This document shows positions 27,680 to 37,269 of a stretch of 64,000 bases of DNA, piece after piece. The DNA comes from Stappia stellulata DSM 5886 (GTDB lineage Bacteria; Pseudomonadota; Alphaproteobacteria; Rhizobiales; Stappiaceae): the NCBI RefSeq assembly GCF_000423705.1, contig NZ_AUIM01000004.1:848587-912586 (forward strand). The letters run 5' to 3'. The position numbers and the translations under genes were made by a program. Below the pieces are notes generated by a model. That model was not told the origin of the DNA, ran no database searches, and was given only the letters and a program-made list of their open reading frames with translations. Each line of letters opens with the position of its first letter. The stretch's first letter is position 1.

Positions 27680-28840
27680 CTAACCAGCCGTGGGCAACCA
27701 CTCTTCCAGCCGGGCCATTGCCTTCTCAATCACCGCATTGTCGCCGGCGAAGGAAAACCGGATGTAGGAGCGGCCGTTGACGGGATCGAAATCCGGTCCC
27801 GGCGTCGCCGCAATCCCGGCCTCGTTGAGCATCCGTTCTGCGAAGGCAACGCTGTCGTTGGAGAACGGCCGAACGCTGGCGTAGCAGTAGAAGGCCCCGT
27901 CGACGGGCAGCATCTCGGTGAAGCCGAGCGCCGGGAGGCGCTTGAGCAGAAGCTCGCGGTTCGCCGCATATCCGGCCTTGATCGCCTCGAGTTCCGCGGT
28001 CGCCTCGAAGGCAACGGCCGCGGCGCGCTGCGACAGCTCCGGCGGCGAAATGTAAAGCGACTGGGCGATGCGCTCGACCGGACGCACCAGCGCTTCGGGC
28101 AGCACCATCCAGCCGATGCGCCAGCCGGTCATGCAGTAATACTTGGAAAAACTGTTGAGGATGATCGCCTTGTCGCTATAGGCGAGCGCCGTTTCCTGTC
28201 GGCCGTTGAACACCAGGCCGTGATAGATCTCGTCGGACAGGAACCAGAGTCCCATGTCGTCGCAGGCCCGAACCAGCGCCTTGAGCGCCTCGGGCGTCAT
28301 CATGGTGCCGGTGGGATTGGCGGGCGATGCAACGAGCACGCCCTTGAGCGGCGCCTCGCGGTGCGCGGCCTCCAGAAGCTCCGGCGTCAAGGCCCAGCGG
28401 GTGTCGGCGCCGACCTCGATCTCGACGGGAATGATGCCAAGTGCCTTGAGAATATTGCGATAGGCGGGGTAGCCGGGGGCCGCGATGGCGATCCGGTCGC
28501 CCGGATCGAAGGCCGCCAGAAAGGCCAGATTGAACCCGGCGGAAGACCCCGTCGTTGCCAGAATGCGTCCATCCGGTACATCGACGCCGTAGGTGTCACG
28601 GTAATGGGCGGCGATCGCCGAGCGAAGCACCGGCAGTCCCCTTGCTTCCGTATAGCCAAGCCGCCCGGCGGAGAGCGCTGCCTGTGCCGCCTCGACCACC
28701 CGTGCCGGCGCATTGGCGCCCGGCTGCCCGACCTCCATGTGCAAGATCTCGTGCCCGGCAGCTTCCAGTGCGTTGGCCTTGGCCAACACGTCCATTGCAA
28801 GGAACGGTTCGACTTCGGAACGTCTGGAGGACTGCGGCAT
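27680..28840 (-). CDS. Class I/II PLP-dependent aminotransferase
   Basis: Transfers amino groups between an amino acid and a 2-oxoacid; fold type I PLP enzyme of 386 residues. Visible motifs: GYTEARGLPVLR, SPANPTGTMM (substrate and PLP contact Asn), SDEIYHGLVF (Asp and Tyr contacting PLP), NSFSKYYCMTGWRIGW (Schiff-base Lys and phosphate-binding Arg) and the C-terminal RFSFAGD (Arg for the alpha-carboxylate). It resembles aspartate or aromatic/branched-chain aminotransferases; the exact substrate is unclear. ATG 28840 is preferred over a TTG nine codons upstream, with GAGG about 10 nt before it. Convergent with rne and divergent from the M48 gene. Confidence 0.88.
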   Translation of the reverse strand: MPQSSRRSEVEPFLAMDVLAKANALEAAGHEILHMEVGQPGANAPARVVEAAQAALSAGRLGYTEARGLPVLRSAIAAHYRDTYGVDVPDGRILATTGSSAGFNLAFLAAFDPGDRIAIAAPGYPAYRNILKALGIIPVEIEVGADTRWALTPELLEAAHREAPLKGVLVASPANPTGTMMTPEALKALVRACDDMGLWFLSDEIYHGLVFNGRQETALAYSDKAIILNSFSKYYCMTGWRIGWMVLPEALVRPVERIAQSLYISPPELSQRAAAVAFEATAELEAIKAGYAANRELLLKRLPALGFTEMLPVDGAFYCYASVRPFSNDSVAFAERMLNEAGIAATPGPDFDPVNGRSYIRFSFAGDNAVIEKAMARLEEWLPTAG

Positions 28841-29146
28841 CCTGTGTAACCTCGCGCGAGAAGACAAGAACGGAAACCGAGACGCGTGAACACGACGCCC
28901 TTGTCAAGGTAACGCCGCATTCCCGACGTCTATGAGACAGGGAAACATTCGCATGTTCTGGCGGCTCGGTTGACCGTCGAGATGCGGCTCCCTACCCTCC
29001 CGGAGCGTCCGTGTCCAGATCCGCGCGTCGCCGGCAGCCGATCGCAAGGCACAGGCGATTGGCCAGGAACCGGCGAGACGTCGACCGATGCCAGAGCCGG
29101 ACACCCGCCGGGAGATGTGCCAGTTGCAGACGAGGAAACCCGATTG
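28841..29146. other. Divergent promoter region
   Basis: 306 bp between the aminotransferase and the M48 protease gene. No coding signal or clear repeat is seen; it presumably holds both promoters. The frame of the M48 gene stays open upstream to 28970 but without sequence resembling the family. Confidence 0.4.
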
Positions 29147-30595
29147 ATGAGCCGTTGCCAGTCCGCCCCCGGATCGCCCGTCATCCATAGCTGCACATGC
29201 GAAAAGCGCTCCCGCAGGCCGGGCGCCCCGGTCCGCCTGCCGCTGGGTCGACGGATCGCCGCAGTTGCGGCCGCCGCACTCATCGGCGTGACGTCGATCA
29301 TGCAACCGGCGCAGGCGCAACGCAGCCTGCCGCTCGTGCGCGATGCCGAAACCGAGGAACTGATGCGCGACTACGCCGCGCCGATCTTCGATGCGGCCGG
29401 CATTTCAAGGCAGCAGGTCGAGATCATTCTCGTCAACCAAAACGACTTCAACGCCTTCGTCGCCGATGCGCGACGCATTTTCATCAACGTTGGCGTGATC
29501 CTCGACGCGGAGACACCGGGCGAGGTGATCGGCGTGCTCGCACATGAGACCGGCCATATCACCGGCAATCATCTGGTTCGCCTGCGCCAGGCGCTGGCGA
29601 ACGCCCAGATCATGGCCGCCATCGGCGCCCTTCTCGGCGCGGGGGCCGCTGCGGCGGGCTCGGCAAGCGGTGGCGCGGGCGCGGTGACCGCCGGCGCCGG
29701 ACTGGCGCAGCGCACGCTGCTTGCCTATCGTCGGGGCGAGGAAGCCGTCGCCGACCGCGCCGCGCTCACATTCCTGGAGAAGACCGGACAATCGGCCAGG
29801 GGCATGCTGAAGACCTTCAGCCGCTTCGCCGACCAAAACCTGTTTTCCGCACAATACACCGATCCCTATTCCATCAGCCATCCGATGCCGCGCGAGCGCC
29901 TCAAGGCCCTCGAAACGCTGGCGCGCCAGAGCCGCCACTTCAACAAGCCGGCGGATCCGGCGCTCCAGGCCCGGCACGACATGGTGCGCGCGAAGCTCAT
30001 GGCCTTCACCAGCCACCCCAATGCGGTGGCACGCGCCTATCCGCGCTCCGACCGCTCGCTTGCCGCCGACTACGCCCGCGCGGTCGCGACCATGCGCACC
30101 AGCGGCCGGCGCGAAGCGGTCGAGGCCATCGACGCCCTCATCCGCCGGCAGCCGAACAATCCCTATTTTCATGAATTGAAGGGACAGGCCCTGCTGGAAT
30201 CGGGAAATCCGAAGGCGGCCGTCGCTCCGTTCCGGAAGGCTGTAGCCTTGCGCCCGCGCGAGGGCCAGCTCAACATCTGGCTCGGGTTCGCACTTGTCGC
30301 CTCCAACACGGACAGCCTGCTGCCCGAGGCCGAACGCATTCTCAAGGCCGGCCTTCAGATGGACCCGAATTCGCCGATCGGATATTCGCAGCTCGCCATT
30401 GCGCAAGGCCGGCAGGGCAAGACGGCGGATGCGGACCTGTCGACCGCACGCGGACTGATGGCACGCGGCGATTTCCGCGCTGCCAAACGCTATGCCGCCC
30501 GCGCACAAAAAAAATTGAAGCGCGGAACGCCCGCGTGGCTACAGGCAGATGATATCGTGTCGTATAACCCGCCCGACTTCGCAAAGCGGCGCTAG
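29147..30595 (+). CDS. M48 metalloprotease with TPR repeats (BepA/YfgC-like)
   Basis: Predicted periplasmic zinc protease and chaperone that checks outer-membrane protein assembly. 482 residues: an unusually long N-terminal extension, a signal sequence (RRIAAVAAAALIGVTSIMQPAQAQ), an M48 domain with HETGH (HExxH) and the third ligand Glu in RRGEEAVADRAA, then TPR-type helices (NPYFHELKGQALLESGNPKAAVAPFRKAV and following). The ATG at 29147 has GAGGA about 11 nt upstream; it leaves about 45 residues before the signal core, so the true start may be later. In E. coli the homologue BepA works with the Bam and Lpt machinery; the same role is inferred here. Confidence 0.88.
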   Translation: MSRCQSAPGSPVIHSCTCEKRSRRPGAPVRLPLGRRIAAVAAAALIGVTSIMQPAQAQRSLPLVRDAETEELMRDYAAPIFDAAGISRQQVEIILVNQNDFNAFVADARRIFINVGVILDAETPGEVIGVLAHETGHITGNHLVRLRQALANAQIMAAIGALLGAGAAAAGSASGGAGAVTAGAGLAQRTLLAYRRGEEAVADRAALTFLEKTGQSARGMLKTFSRFADQNLFSAQYTDPYSISHPMPRERLKALETLARQSRHFNKPADPALQARHDMVRAKLMAFTSHPNAVARAYPRSDRSLAADYARAVATMRTSGRREAVEAIDALIRRQPNNPYFHELKGQALLESGNPKAAVAPFRKAVALRPREGQLNIWLGFALVASNTDSLLPEAERILKAGLQMDPNSPIGYSQLAIAQGRQGKTADADLSTARGLMARGDFRAAKRYAARAQKKLKRGTPAWLQADDIVSYNPPDFAKRR

Positions 30596-30710
30596 TCGCG
30601 CGAAACCGGACCTCACGGTCCCGATCAGGGGTCGGCACACCATCGCCGGCTTAGCCACGCCCTCGACCCGGACAATCCGTCCGGCACCTCACATCGGGCC
30701 ATGGAGCCCC

Positions 30711-30730
30711 ACGGGTCTGGACCCGTTTTT
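30711..30730 (+). terminator. Small terminator-like hairpin before dsbA
   Basis: ACGGGTC TG GACCCGT followed by TTTT, ending 10 bp before the dsbA ATG. It may end M48 transcription or act on dsbA, because the dsbA ribosome site (GGAG) follows it directly. Confidence 0.6.
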
Positions 30731-30740
30731 GGAGACACAG

Positions 30741-31523
30741 ATGAACACCAATCTTGCAACCGCCCTCACGGCGCCGCTGAAGCTGGCCATGCTGACGCTG
30801 ATGACGGTTGTCATGCTGCAGGCACCTGCCCAGGCACAGGACGCACCGCTGAAGCGCGGCGACGTGGAAACGATCGTCCGCGAGTACATTCTGGAAAACC
30901 CGGACATCATTCGAGAAGCCTTCGAGGAACTCGAACGGCGGGAGGTCGCGGCCGCCAACGAAGCGCGCGCACAGGCCGTCTCCACCGTTTCCGACGTGCT
31001 GTTCAATTCCACCCGTCAGGTGGAACTCGGCAATCCGGACGGCGACGTGACGCTCGTCGAGTTCTTCGACTACAACTGCGGTTACTGCAAGCGGGCCATG
31101 ATTGACATGATGCGCCTGCTCGAGGAAGACGACAAACTCCGCATCGTCCTCAAGGAGTTCCCGGTTCTGGGCGAAGGATCCGTCGAGGCGGCCCGGGTGG
31201 CCGTTGCCGTCAATGCGGTGGCACCGGAGAAGTACCTGGAGTTCCACCGCGAACTCATGAGCGCGCGCGGACAGGCGAACCGCGCATCTGCAATCGAGGC
31301 GGCGAAAAACACCGGTCTCGAGATCGAAGCCCTTGACGCCGCGATGAACGACCCGGAAGTCAATGCCACGATCGAGGAAGTCTACACGCTGGCCCGCCGC
31401 CTCGGCCTCAACGGCACGCCCGCCTATGTGATCGGCGACGAGGTGATGATGGGAGCGGTCGGCTACGACCGGTTGAAGCAGGGCATTGAGGCCACGCGGA
31501 ATTGCGGCGAAGCGGCCTGCTGA
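30741..31523 (+). CDS. DsbA family thiol:disulfide oxidoreductase
   Basis: Periplasmic thioredoxin-fold protein that forms or isomerises disulfides. 260 residues: signal peptide (about 1-33, ending PAQAQ), an N-terminal helical extension (LENPDIIREAFEELERREV, as in DsbG/ScsC/BdbD-type proteins that oligomerise), then a DsbA fold with active site CGYC at C113/C116 and cis-Pro in NGTPAYVIGDE. Two more cysteines occur at the C-terminus (RNCGEAAC) and could form a structural disulfide. GGAG 7 nt before the ATG supports the start. It precedes aroQ, a common alphaproteobacterial arrangement. Confidence 0.9.
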   Translation: MNTNLATALTAPLKLAMLTLMTVVMLQAPAQAQDAPLKRGDVETIVREYILENPDIIREAFEELERREVAAANEARAQAVSTVSDVLFNSTRQVELGNPDGDVTLVEFFDYNCGYCKRAMIDMMRLLEEDDKLRIVLKEFPVLGEGSVEAARVAVAVNAVAPEKYLEFHRELMSARGQANRASAIEAAKNTGLEIEALDAAMNDPEVNATIEEVYTLARRLGLNGTPAYVIGDEVMMGAVGYDRLKQGIEATRNCGEAAC

Positions 31524-31661
31524 GACACGAAAACCCGGCTTTGTCCTGATTCGAATGCGGATGCAGGCAATGTCGGGTCTTTTCCTTGCCTCATGGAGTG
31601 CCTATAAGGGGCGTTGATCATCGCGCCGTGTCAGCGCGGCGCGGCCCCTTGCGGAGTAGGC

Positions 31662-32102
31662 ATGTCCGCTTCTGTATTCGTTCTCAACGGTCCGAACCTC
31701 AACAGGCTCGGGACACGCGAACCGTCGACATACGGCTCGGCGACGCTCGGCGACATCGAGCGCCTGTGCCGGGATGTCGGCGAGGATCTCGATATCGAGA
31801 TCGACTTTCGCCAGACCAACCATGAAGGCGTGCTTGTCGACTGGATCCAGGAAGCGGGCGACCTCGCCCAGGGCCTGCTGATCAACCCGGCCGCCTTCAC
31901 CCATACCTCCGTCGCGGTGCATGATGCGATCCGGGCGGCGGAAATACCCACCGTCGAGGTGCATCTGTCCAACGTCTTTGCGCGCGAGGCATTTCGACAC
32001 CACTCATACGTATCGCCGGTCGCCCTGGGCGTGATCTGCGGTTTCGGCGCCACGGGCTATCGACTCGCGCTGGAAGCGCTCTCGACAGTCATCAGGCCGT
32101 GA
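31662..32102 (+). CDS. aroQ: 3-dehydroquinate dehydratase, type II
   Basis: Third step of the shikimate pathway: removes water from 3-dehydroquinate. 146 residues, the usual dodecamer-forming type II size. Conserved: [19 protein letters not shown] (catalytic Arg and Tyr), [17 protein letters not shown] (Asn and His lid), [16 protein letters not shown] and [22 protein letters not shown] 7 nt before the ATG at 31662 supports this start over an upstream frame extension. A TATAAG hexamer lies near 31605, but its -35 partner is poor. Followed 39 bp later by accB. Confidence 0.95.
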   Translation: MSASVFVLNGPNLNRLGTREPSTYGSATLGDIERLCRDVGEDLDIEIDFRQTNHEGVLVDWIQEAGDLAQGLLINPAAFTHTSVAVHDAIRAAEIPTVEVHLSNVFAREAFRHHSYVSPVALGVICGFGATGYRLALEALSTVIRP

Positions 32103-32141
32103 CGCCGGCATCTGCCAACCGAGAAAAGTTCAAGAAAGCCA

Positions 32142-32600
32142 ATGTCGGACAAGAAAAACAAATTCGATCAGGATCTCATTCGCCAGCTCGCTGTGTTGCT
32201 CGACGAAACCAACCTGAGTGAAATCGAGCTGGAGCGCGACGATTTCCGCGTCCGCGTGGCCCGTCAGATCAGCATCGAAGCCCCCGTCGCCGCCCCCGCA
32301 GCCAGCGCCCCGGCGCCGGCGGCGCCTGCGGCACCGGCCGAGGCGACCTCGGACCCGGCCGGGCATCCCGGTGCCGTGCCCTCACCGATGGTTGGCACGG
32401 CCTATCTCGCCGCAGAGCCGGGCGCACGCAACTTCGTCGAGATCGGCGATACGGTTGCCGCCGGCGATCCGCTGCTCATCGTCGAGGCGATGAAGACGAT
32501 GAACCAGATTCCCGCCCCGCGCGCCGGCCGTGTCACGGCCATTCTTGTCGAAGACGGGCAGCCGGTGGAATACGGCGAGCCACTGGTCATCCTCGAGTGA
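32142..32600 (+). CDS. accB: Acetyl-CoA carboxylase, biotin carboxyl carrier protein
   Basis: Carries the carboxyl group between AccC and the carboxyltransferase in fatty acid synthesis. 152 residues: an N-terminal helix pair ([22 protein letters not shown]), a flexible Ala/Pro linker (about 48-72) and a C-terminal biotinyl domain with the attachment lysine K118 in EAMKTMNQI. AccC follows 14 bp later, the standard accBC operon. Confidence 0.96.
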   Translation: MSDKKNKFDQDLIRQLAVLLDETNLSEIELERDDFRVRVARQISIEAPVAAPAASAPAPAAPAAPAEATSDPAGHPGAVPSPMVGTAYLAAEPGARNFVEIGDTVAAGDPLLIVEAMKTMNQIPAPRAGRVTAILVEDGQPVEYGEPLVILE

Positions 32601-32614
32601 CGGGGAGCCAGACA

Positions 32615-33964
32615 ATGTTTTCCAAAATCCTCATTGCCAACCGGGGCGAGATCGCGCTGCGCGTCCTGCGCGCCTGCAAGGAACTCGGCATCCAGACCGT
32701 CGCGGTGCATTCCACCGCCGACGCCGACGCGATGCATGTGCGTCTTGCCGACGAAAGCGTGTGCATCGGCCCGCCGGCGGCGCGCGACAGCTATCTGAAC
32801 ATCCCGCAGCTTCTCGCCGCCTGCGAGATCACCGGTGCAGATGCCGTCCACCCAGGCTACGGCTTCCTGTCGGAAAATGCCCGTTTCGCGGAAATCCTGG
32901 AGGCGCACAAGATCGCCTTCATCGGCCCGACGGCCGAGCATATCCGCATCATGGGCGACAAGATCGAAGCGAAGCTGACCGCCAAGAAGCTCGGCATCCC
33001 GGTGGTTCCAGGCTCCGACGGTGCCGTTACGCCCTCCGACGATGCTCACGCGATTGCCCGCGAAATCGGATATCCCGTGCTCGTGAAGGCCGCCGCCGGC
33101 GGCGGCGGCCGCGGCATGAAGGTTGCTCTGAGCGAAGCCGACCTCGATACGGCGCTTTCCACGGCCCGTTCCGAGGCCAAGGCCGCCTTCGGCGACGATG
33201 CGCTCTATATGGAGAAGTATCTCGGCAAGCCGCGCCATATCGAAATCCAGGTGCTGGGCGACGGACGCGGCAACGCCATCCATCTGGGCGAGCGCGACTG
33301 CTCCCTGCAGCGGCGGCACCAGAAGGTCTGGGAAGAGGCGCCCTCCCCGGCGCTGAATGCCGAAAGCCGAAAGAAGATCGGCGAAGTCGTCGCCGCGGCG
33401 ATGCGCAAGCTCAAGTACCGTGGTGTCGGCACCATCGAGTTTCTTTACGAGAACGGCGAGTTCTATTTCATCGAAATGAACACCCGTCTCCAGGTCGAGC
33501 ATCCGGTGACGGAGATGATCACCGGCATCGATCTGGTCAACGAGCAGATCCGCATCGCTTCGGGCGCCGAATTGCAGCTGCGCCAGGAGGACATCACCTT
33601 CGAGGGCCACGCCATCGAGTGCCGGATCAATGCCGAAAACCCGAGGACCTTCGCCCCCTCGCCGGGCCGCATCAGCTACTATCACCCGCCGGGCGGGCTG
33701 GGGGTTCGCGTCGATTCCGGCGTCTATCAGGGCTACAAGATTCCGCCACATTACGACAGCCTGATCGGCAAGCTGATCGTGCACGGCCGCAACCGCGTGG
33801 AATGCATGATGCGTCTGCGCCGCTGCCTCGATGAGTTCGTCGTGGACGGAATCGACAGCACGATCCCTTTGTTCCGCGATCTGGTGGACAATCAGGACAT
33901 CGCCAACGGCATGTATGATATCCATTGGCTCGAGAAGTATCTGGCGGTCGACGAGACGGACTGA
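32615..33964 (+). CDS. accC: Acetyl-CoA carboxylase, biotin carboxylase subunit
   Basis: ATP-dependent carboxylation of the biotin on AccB. 449 residues with the ATP-grasp fold: an N-terminal [20 protein letters not shown] block, the glycine-rich ATP lid [20 protein letters not shown], the catalytic [12 protein letters not shown] block, [16 protein letters not shown] (metal-binding Glu/Asn and catalytic Arg) and a C-terminal domain ending near [14 protein letters not shown] 9 nt before ATG 32615 fixes the start; an upstream in-frame start at 32597 overlaps accB and lacks support. Confidence 0.97.
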   Translation: MFSKILIANRGEIALRVLRACKELGIQTVAVHSTADADAMHVRLADESVCIGPPAARDSYLNIPQLLAACEITGADAVHPGYGFLSENARFAEILEAHKIAFIGPTAEHIRIMGDKIEAKLTAKKLGIPVVPGSDGAVTPSDDAHAIAREIGYPVLVKAAAGGGGRGMKVALSEADLDTALSTARSEAKAAFGDDALYMEKYLGKPRHIEIQVLGDGRGNAIHLGERDCSLQRRHQKVWEEAPSPALNAESRKKIGEVVAAAMRKLKYRGVGTIEFLYENGEFYFIEMNTRLQVEHPVTEMITGIDLVNEQIRIASGAELQLRQEDITFEGHAIECRINAENPRTFAPSPGRISYYHPPGGLGVRVDSGVYQGYKIPPHYDSLIGKLIVHGRNRVECMMRLRRCLDEFVVDGIDSTIPLFRDLVDNQDIANGMYDIHWLEKYLAVDETD

Positions 33965-34126
33965 CGCCGAACGCGCGAGAAACGGTCAGGAAGCGCGAAG
34001 CGGCTGAACGGCATTGCGGGAGCGTCATCATGGCATGGCGCTTCCGGATGCGGCGCCAACGCGTGGTTCATGCGCATCATCGGGTCACGCTCTTGCATGG
34101 CGACGTTGCCCGACGGGAAGGATCCA

Positions 34127-34807
34127 ATGGCCGCCAACACGTCCGATCAGCTGGTCATCACTCCGCAGGTGCTCCTGAAAGCCTATGCCTGCGGGATCTT
34201 CCCGATGGCAGAATCGGCGGATGATCCGAACCTCTTCTGGATCGAACCGGAGCACAGGGGTGTGCTTCCGCTGGAGACTTTCCATATTCCCAAGCGCTTG
34301 CGCCGGACTGTCCGCCAGGACGTCTTCGAGGTACGGGTCGACACCGACTTCCAGCTGGTGATCGACGGTTGCGCCGAGCCGCAGGACGACAGAAAAAAGA
34401 CCTGGATCAACTCCGAAATCCGCCGGCTCTACGGCGCACTTTTCGACATGGGCCACTGCCACACTGTCGAGGTCTGGCGTGACGGGCTGCTGGTCGGCGG
34501 CCTGTACGGTGTGTCCCTGGGCGCGGCCTTCTTTGGCGAGAGCATGTTTTCCCGCGAGCGCGACGCGTCCAAGATCGCGCTTGTCCATCTGGCGGCACGC
34601 CTCATCGCAGGCAACTACACGCTACTGGACACGCAATTCGTGACCGGACACCTCTCCCAATTCGGCGCCCGCGAAGTCCCCAAGACCCGTTACGACCGAA
34701 TGCTGGAAGCCGCGTTGCACCGCCACGCCGATTTCCTTGAACTGCCTGATGCGCTGAACGGCGACGCGGTCCTGGACATTCTGGACAAGGCCGCCCGGCA
34801 GGGGTGA
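34127..34807 (+). CDS. aat: Leucyl/phenylalanyl-tRNA--protein transferase
   Basis: Adds Leu or Phe from tRNA to proteins with N-terminal Lys or Arg, marking them for ClpAP (N-end rule). 226 residues with the family blocks [67 protein letters not shown] and [19 protein letters not shown] 34127 is chosen because GGGAAGGA lies just upstream. It follows accC after a 160-bp gap. Confidence 0.95.
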   Translation: MAANTSDQLVITPQVLLKAYACGIFPMAESADDPNLFWIEPEHRGVLPLETFHIPKRLRRTVRQDVFEVRVDTDFQLVIDGCAEPQDDRKKTWINSEIRRLYGALFDMGHCHTVEVWRDGLLVGGLYGVSLGAAFFGESMFSRERDASKIALVHLAARLIAGNYTLLDTQFVTGHLSQFGAREVPKTRYDRMLEAALHRHADFLELPDALNGDAVLDILDKAARQG

Positions 34808-34835
34808 TCGCCCTACAGCCGACGCGCCCCCCCGA

Positions 34836-35483
34836 TCAGTCGAGATCCAGCATGTCGGCGATTTCGACCGCCAGAGCCACCGTTTCCTCCGCCGCCCTGC
34901 CGCGCGCATCGGTCTCTTGAACCGTAAGGCCCCGCCCCATGGACGCCGCAAAGGCGGTCCGATTGCCAAGACGTGCAGCCGCGGTGTGAAATCCGTGCTC
35001 CGCGATGGCCTCCAGCATTTCCAAGGTCAGGGCCGCCCGCGGCGGCACCCGGTTGAGGACAACGAGCGCGTCGGTCCCCTCCCGCCGGGCAATCTCCACC
35101 GTTTGACCGGTGGCCCAGATGTCCACGGGCGTCGGCTGCACCGGGATCGCCACGAGATTGGCCGCCTCAATGGCCGGGCGCACATCGGAATCCGTCTTCG
35201 GAGGCGTATCGACGATGACCACGCCATGATCGCGGGCGAGCGTTCTGGCCTCACGTCGCGCGCCCCATCCGCTGGAGGTCCGAAAGGTCAGACCCGTCTG
35301 GTTCTCGCCAAGAACCTCCTCGCGCGCCTCGAACCACGTGCCGAGCGACCCTTGCGGATCGACATCGATCAACGCCACGGGAAATTCGCCACGCCGCGCA
35401 AGCGCGACGGCAAGATGGGCCGCAAGCGTCGTCTTGCCGGACCCGCCCTTTTGCTGCGCTACGGAAACGATACAACCGCTCAT
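34836..35483 (-). CDS. Orphan ParA-family ATPase
   Basis: A deviant-Walker P-loop ATPase of the ParA/MinD/Soj group, 215 residues. KGGSGKTT at 12-19 is the Walker A with the signature lysine; LIDVDPQGS is Walker A' and VIVDTPPKTDS is Walker B. Start ATG 35483 puts the P-loop at the usual distance. There is no ParB partner gene and no obvious parS-like repeat beside it, so chromosome partitioning is unlikely. Orphan ParA proteins often position chemotaxis clusters, carboxysomes or division proteins; the cargo here is unknown. Confidence 0.85.
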   Translation of the reverse strand: MSGCIVSVAQQKGGSGKTTLAAHLAVALARRGEFPVALIDVDPQGSLGTWFEAREEVLGENQTGLTFRTSSGWGARREARTLARDHGVVIVDTPPKTDSDVRPAIEAANLVAIPVQPTPVDIWATGQTVEIARREGTDALVVLNRVPPRAALTLEMLEAIAEHGFHTAAARLGNRTAFAASMGRGLTVQETDARGRAAEETVALAVEIADMLDLD

Positions 35484-35665
35484 GTCACCACCCCTGCTGG
35501 AAAGGGCAGTGTTGCACTGCAACAGCCTGATTACAATGGGCGCTTCCCGAGCGGCGGGAGGGTTGCAGCGCTGGACCGGGGCACGGAACTCTCCTAAGAA
35601 AACGGGCTTCCTTTTCGCGTCCGCCGTTTTCGCAAGTGCGGACCGCCCCTGCCAAGGAGACCGCG

Positions 35666-36364
35666 GTGACGTCCTTCGTATTTGCTCCCCTGCCTCAGCC
35701 TAGCGTCGCGATTTCGGGGATGGCCGAGCGTTTTCCGGTGCGCCGCGTGTTTTGCGTCGGCCGCAATTACGCCGCTCATGCCCGGGAAATGGGCAAGGAT
35801 CCGGATCGCGAACCGCCGTTCTTTTTCACCAAGCCCGCGGATGCGGTCTGCGATGCCGGCGGGGTCATCCCTTATCCGCCGCTGACGGAAGACCTGCATT
35901 TCGAGATGGAGCTCGTCGTCGCCATCGGTCGCGGCGGTGCCGACATTTCACCGGACGCGGCCGAGTCGCACATCTGGGGCTATGGCGCGGGCATCGATCT
36001 GACCCGGCGCGACCTTCAGAAGATGGCAAAGGAGATGGGGCGCCCCTGGGACTGGGCGAAAGGCTTCGATCGATCGGCGCCCGTGTCGCCACTGGTGCCG
36101 GCGGCGCGGATCGGCCACCCCACGACCGGCCGCATCACACTTTCGGTCAACGACGAAGTCCGCCAGGACGCGGATCTTGCCGACCAGATCTGGCCCGTTC
36201 GCGATGTCGTCTCCCTGTGCAGCACGTCTGTCACCCTTGCGCCGGGTGACCTGATCTTCACCGGCACCCCGGCCGGCGTTGGAGCGATCCGTCCCGGAGA
36301 TCGGCTGAAGGGAATGATCGAGGGCGTCGCCGACATCGCAATCGAGATCGGGCCGCGGGCATGA
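35666..36364 (+). CDS. Fumarylacetoacetate hydrolase family protein
   Basis: Predicted metal-dependent hydrolase of 1,3-dioxo acids, related to fumarylpyruvate hydrolase and acylpyruvases. 232 residues from a GTG at 35666, selected because AAGGAG lies 6 nt upstream. Motifs: FCVGRNYAAHA, EPPFFFTKPADAV, LHFEMELVVAIG (metal-binding Glu pair), GYGAGIDLTRRDLQ (third acidic ligand) and LIFTGTPAGVGAI. Size and pattern fit the one-domain FAHD1-like group (acylpyruvate or oxaloacetate handling). Divergent from the ParA gene; plsC follows 49 bp later. Confidence 0.87.
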   Translation: MTSFVFAPLPQPSVAISGMAERFPVRRVFCVGRNYAAHAREMGKDPDREPPFFFTKPADAVCDAGGVIPYPPLTEDLHFEMELVVAIGRGGADISPDAAESHIWGYGAGIDLTRRDLQKMAKEMGRPWDWAKGFDRSAPVSPLVPAARIGHPTTGRITLSVNDEVRQDADLADQIWPVRDVVSLCSTSVTLAPGDLIFTGTPAGVGAIRPGDRLKGMIEGVADIAIEIGPRA

Positions 36365-36413
36365 CCGTCGAAGCCGCCCGCACCCCTGCCGTCAGATAGC
36401 GGGGCTGAACCCG

Positions 36414-37211
36414 ATGGACAGACATGCGCCAGGGTCAAGCGAAATGCTCCCTGCTCCGCGCGCACGCCGCTGGCCGGGCTTGGGCGTGGCCTTGCGCTCG
36501 CTCGTGTTTCTGGCGCTCGTGCTGACGACCCTGGTGCTCGCAGCCCCTTTCACGGTCCTGCTTGTGCTGCCGCGCAGCTGCTGCCTGGCCGTCGTCCGGC
36601 GCCTCGTTCGCTTCTGGCTCTGGGCCCTGAAGGTCCTGACCGGATTGTCCTACGAAGTGCGCGGGCGGGAAAACCTGCCGACTACCCCCTGCCTGATCGC
36701 CTCCAAACACCAGTCGGCCTTCGAGACGATCGCCCTTCAAGTCATCCTGGATGACCCGGCTTTCGTGCTGAAACGCGAATTGACCCTGATCCCGGTGGCC
36801 GGATGGGCCATGTGGCGGCTGAACCATATCCGCATCGATCGGGCAGCCGGCGCGGCCGCGCTGATGAACCTGATGCGCGACGCACGAAAGCGGCTCGACG
36901 AGGGACGCAGCGTCGTCATCTTTCCCGAGGGCACCCGCAGAACCCCGCTTGCTCCGCCGGACTACAAGCCCGGCCTCATTGCTCTTTACCGCTCTCTCAA
37001 GGCGCCTTGTGTTCCGGTGGCGCTGAATTCGGGCGTGTTCTGGCCGCGGCGGAGCCTGTGGCGTTATCCCGGACGCATTGTTGTGGAAGTGCTGCCACCA
37101 ATTGCACCCGGTCTCAACGCGAAGGCGTTCGAGACGCGGTTGCAGGATGCCATCGAAAGCCGAAGCGCGGAGCTTGCACGCGCCGCCACCACACCGTCCG
37201 CGCAAGACTGA
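36414..37211 (+). CDS. plsC: 1-acylglycerol-3-phosphate O-acyltransferase
   Basis: Second acylation in phospholipid synthesis, making phosphatidic acid at the inner membrane. 265 residues: hydrophobic N-terminal segments (about 25-55), then acyltransferase motifs. Motif I reads HQSAFE (H99 to E104, Glu in place of the usual Asp, a variant seen in rhizobial PlsC). Motif II region is KRELTLIPVAGW and motif III is FPEGTR at 170-175. The start is not firm: a second ATG ten codons later is possible. Convergent with the following membrane protein gene. Confidence 0.88.
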   Translation: MDRHAPGSSEMLPAPRARRWPGLGVALRSLVFLALVLTTLVLAAPFTVLLVLPRSCCLAVVRRLVRFWLWALKVLTGLSYEVRGRENLPTTPCLIASKHQSAFETIALQVILDDPAFVLKRELTLIPVAGWAMWRLNHIRIDRAAGAAALMNLMRDARKRLDEGRSVVIFPEGTRRTPLAPPDYKPGLIALYRSLKAPCVPVALNSGVFWPRRSLWRYPGRIVVEVLPPIAPGLNAKAFETRLQDAIESRSAELARAATTPSAQD

Positions 37212-37269
37212 CACCGCCCGACCCGAGCGGACGCCAGCAAACGGCGGAGGCGATATCCGGTGCCGTGCG

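Noticed and set aside
28970-29146. N-terminal extension of the M48 protease to 28970
   Set aside because: Open frame but no ribosome site and no family-like sequence; would place nearly 100 residues before the signal peptide.
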